This document shows, one piece after another, positions 63,747 through 64,000 of a DNA stretch of 64,000 bases. Position 1 is the stretch's first letter; each line of letters begins with the position of its first letter. Under the pieces are notes generated by a model. It saw only the letters and a program-made list of their open reading frames with translations. It was not told where the DNA came from and did not search any database. The translations under genes and the position numbers were made by a program. The DNA lies in the NCBI RefSeq assembly GCF_019145475.1, contig NZ_JAHTKI010000009.1, forward strand, positions 124,001 to 188,000, in the 5' to 3' direction. This stretch comes from Pseudomonas botevensis. GTDB taxonomy: Bacteria > Pseudomonadota > Gammaproteobacteria > Pseudomonadales > Pseudomonadaceae.

Positions 63747-63769
63747 TTTCAACAACACCCCATAACCCC

Positions 63770-63795
63770 GTGGGAGCGGGCAAGCCCGCTCCCAC
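63770..63795. repeat. REP palindrome
   Basis: A perfect REP-type palindrome GTGGGAGCGGGCAAGCCCGC TCCCAC-like (written here in two pieces) lies between the convergent quinone oxidoreductase and outer-membrane genes. Confidence 0.85.
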
Positions 63796-63817
63796 TTGGG
63801 GCAGATCCAAATCCCGT

Positions 63818-64000
63818 TCAGAATTGATACCCGATCCCCGCGTAATACCCCCAGCCGTTGGAGCGGGCGCGGAAATTGCCGTCGCCGAAGTTCAGCTCGC
63901 TGCCGTCCTCCCAGTTGCCGCCGTTGTGGAAGTAACGGCCCACCAGGGTGAAACGCAGATGGGTGAAGGAGTAGAGCAACACGTTGGTCGCCACCGTGGC
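63818..64000 (-). CDS. Outer-membrane beta-barrel protein, C-terminal part
   Basis: The last 60 residues of a minus-strand gene that starts beyond the window. Alternating hydrophobic strands (LLYSFTHLRFTLVGRYF) and a terminal Phe (YYAGIGYQF) show an outer-membrane barrel. The specific family cannot be told from this part; a PagL-like deacylase is only one possibility. Confidence 0.8.
   Translation of the reverse strand, partial: ATVATNVLLYSFTHLRFTLVGRYFHNGGNWEDGSELNFGDGNFRARSNGWGYYAGIGYQF

Overview
The window is a chromosomal segment of a fluorescent-group Pseudomonas. The support is GC-rich coding sequence with Pseudomonas codon habits, REP/REPIN palindromes of the GTGGGAGCGGGCTTGC type, a P2-like tailocin module in R-pyocin order, and a chemoreceptor/two-component block whose order matches what I recall of PA2652-PA2659 in P. 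aeruginosa. No rRNA, tRNA, CRISPR array, integrase or insertion sequence was seen.

Layout. (1) 1-7.3 kb: the 3' part of a contractile-tail module (sheath, tube, tail chaperone pair E/E', tape measure, U, X, D), then a GH19 lysozyme and an Rz/Rz1 spanin pair with Rz1 nested in Rz. No head genes are present, so an R-type tailocin is the best reading. (2) 7.4-8.2 kb: a D12-class adenine methyltransferase behind a perfect-consensus LexA box. (3) 8.3-20.2 kb: an accessory stretch with small Pseudomonas-specific proteins, an orphan receiver, an ECF sigma/anti-sigma/fasciclin operon, an AT-rich FNR-like regulator, a GlxA-type regulator divergent from a hydrolase, a glycosyltransferase and a small lipoprotein. 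(4) 20.3-31.8 kb: a PheC-like periplasmic protein, copABCD, an exported RNase T2, a LysR regulator divergent from a haloacid-dehalogenase/class II aldolase operon, a diguanylate cyclase, a glycine-rich secreted protein and an AhpD-like protein. (5) 32.2-38.5 kb: a two-partner secretion pair (TpsB, then a large TpsA adhesin) with a small ORF filling the gap. (6) 39-46 kb: a methyltransferase, fecI-fecR-fecA, an MFS transporter, and a DapF-fold protein in which both catalytic cysteines are serine. (7) 46-52 kb: codA/codB, an Asp-nucleophile hydrolase, queD and a patatin-like protein. (8) 51.7-60.1 kb: PepSY-PepSY-response regulator-kinase, then chemoreceptor, transporter and chemoreceptor. (9) 60.1-64 kb: dispersed repeats, a metallothionein, small proteins, an AraC regulator, an XapX protein, a quinone oxidoreductase and the C-terminus of an outer-membrane barrel.

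The genes point to a soil or plant-associated lifestyle: killing competitors with a tailocin, ferric citrate uptake under sigma/anti-sigma control, copper and metal handling (copABCD, metallothionein), adhesion by two-partner secretion, and c-di-GMP and chemotaxis signalling. I did not find an obvious new multi-gene defence system. The signals most worth following are the LexA-box methyltransferase next to the tailocin, the FNR-like regulator with Cys at a DNA-contact position, the Ser/Ser DapF homologue, the (GCCA)13 microsatellite grown inside a REP hairpin, and a terminator hairpin placed directly before the tail gene D.
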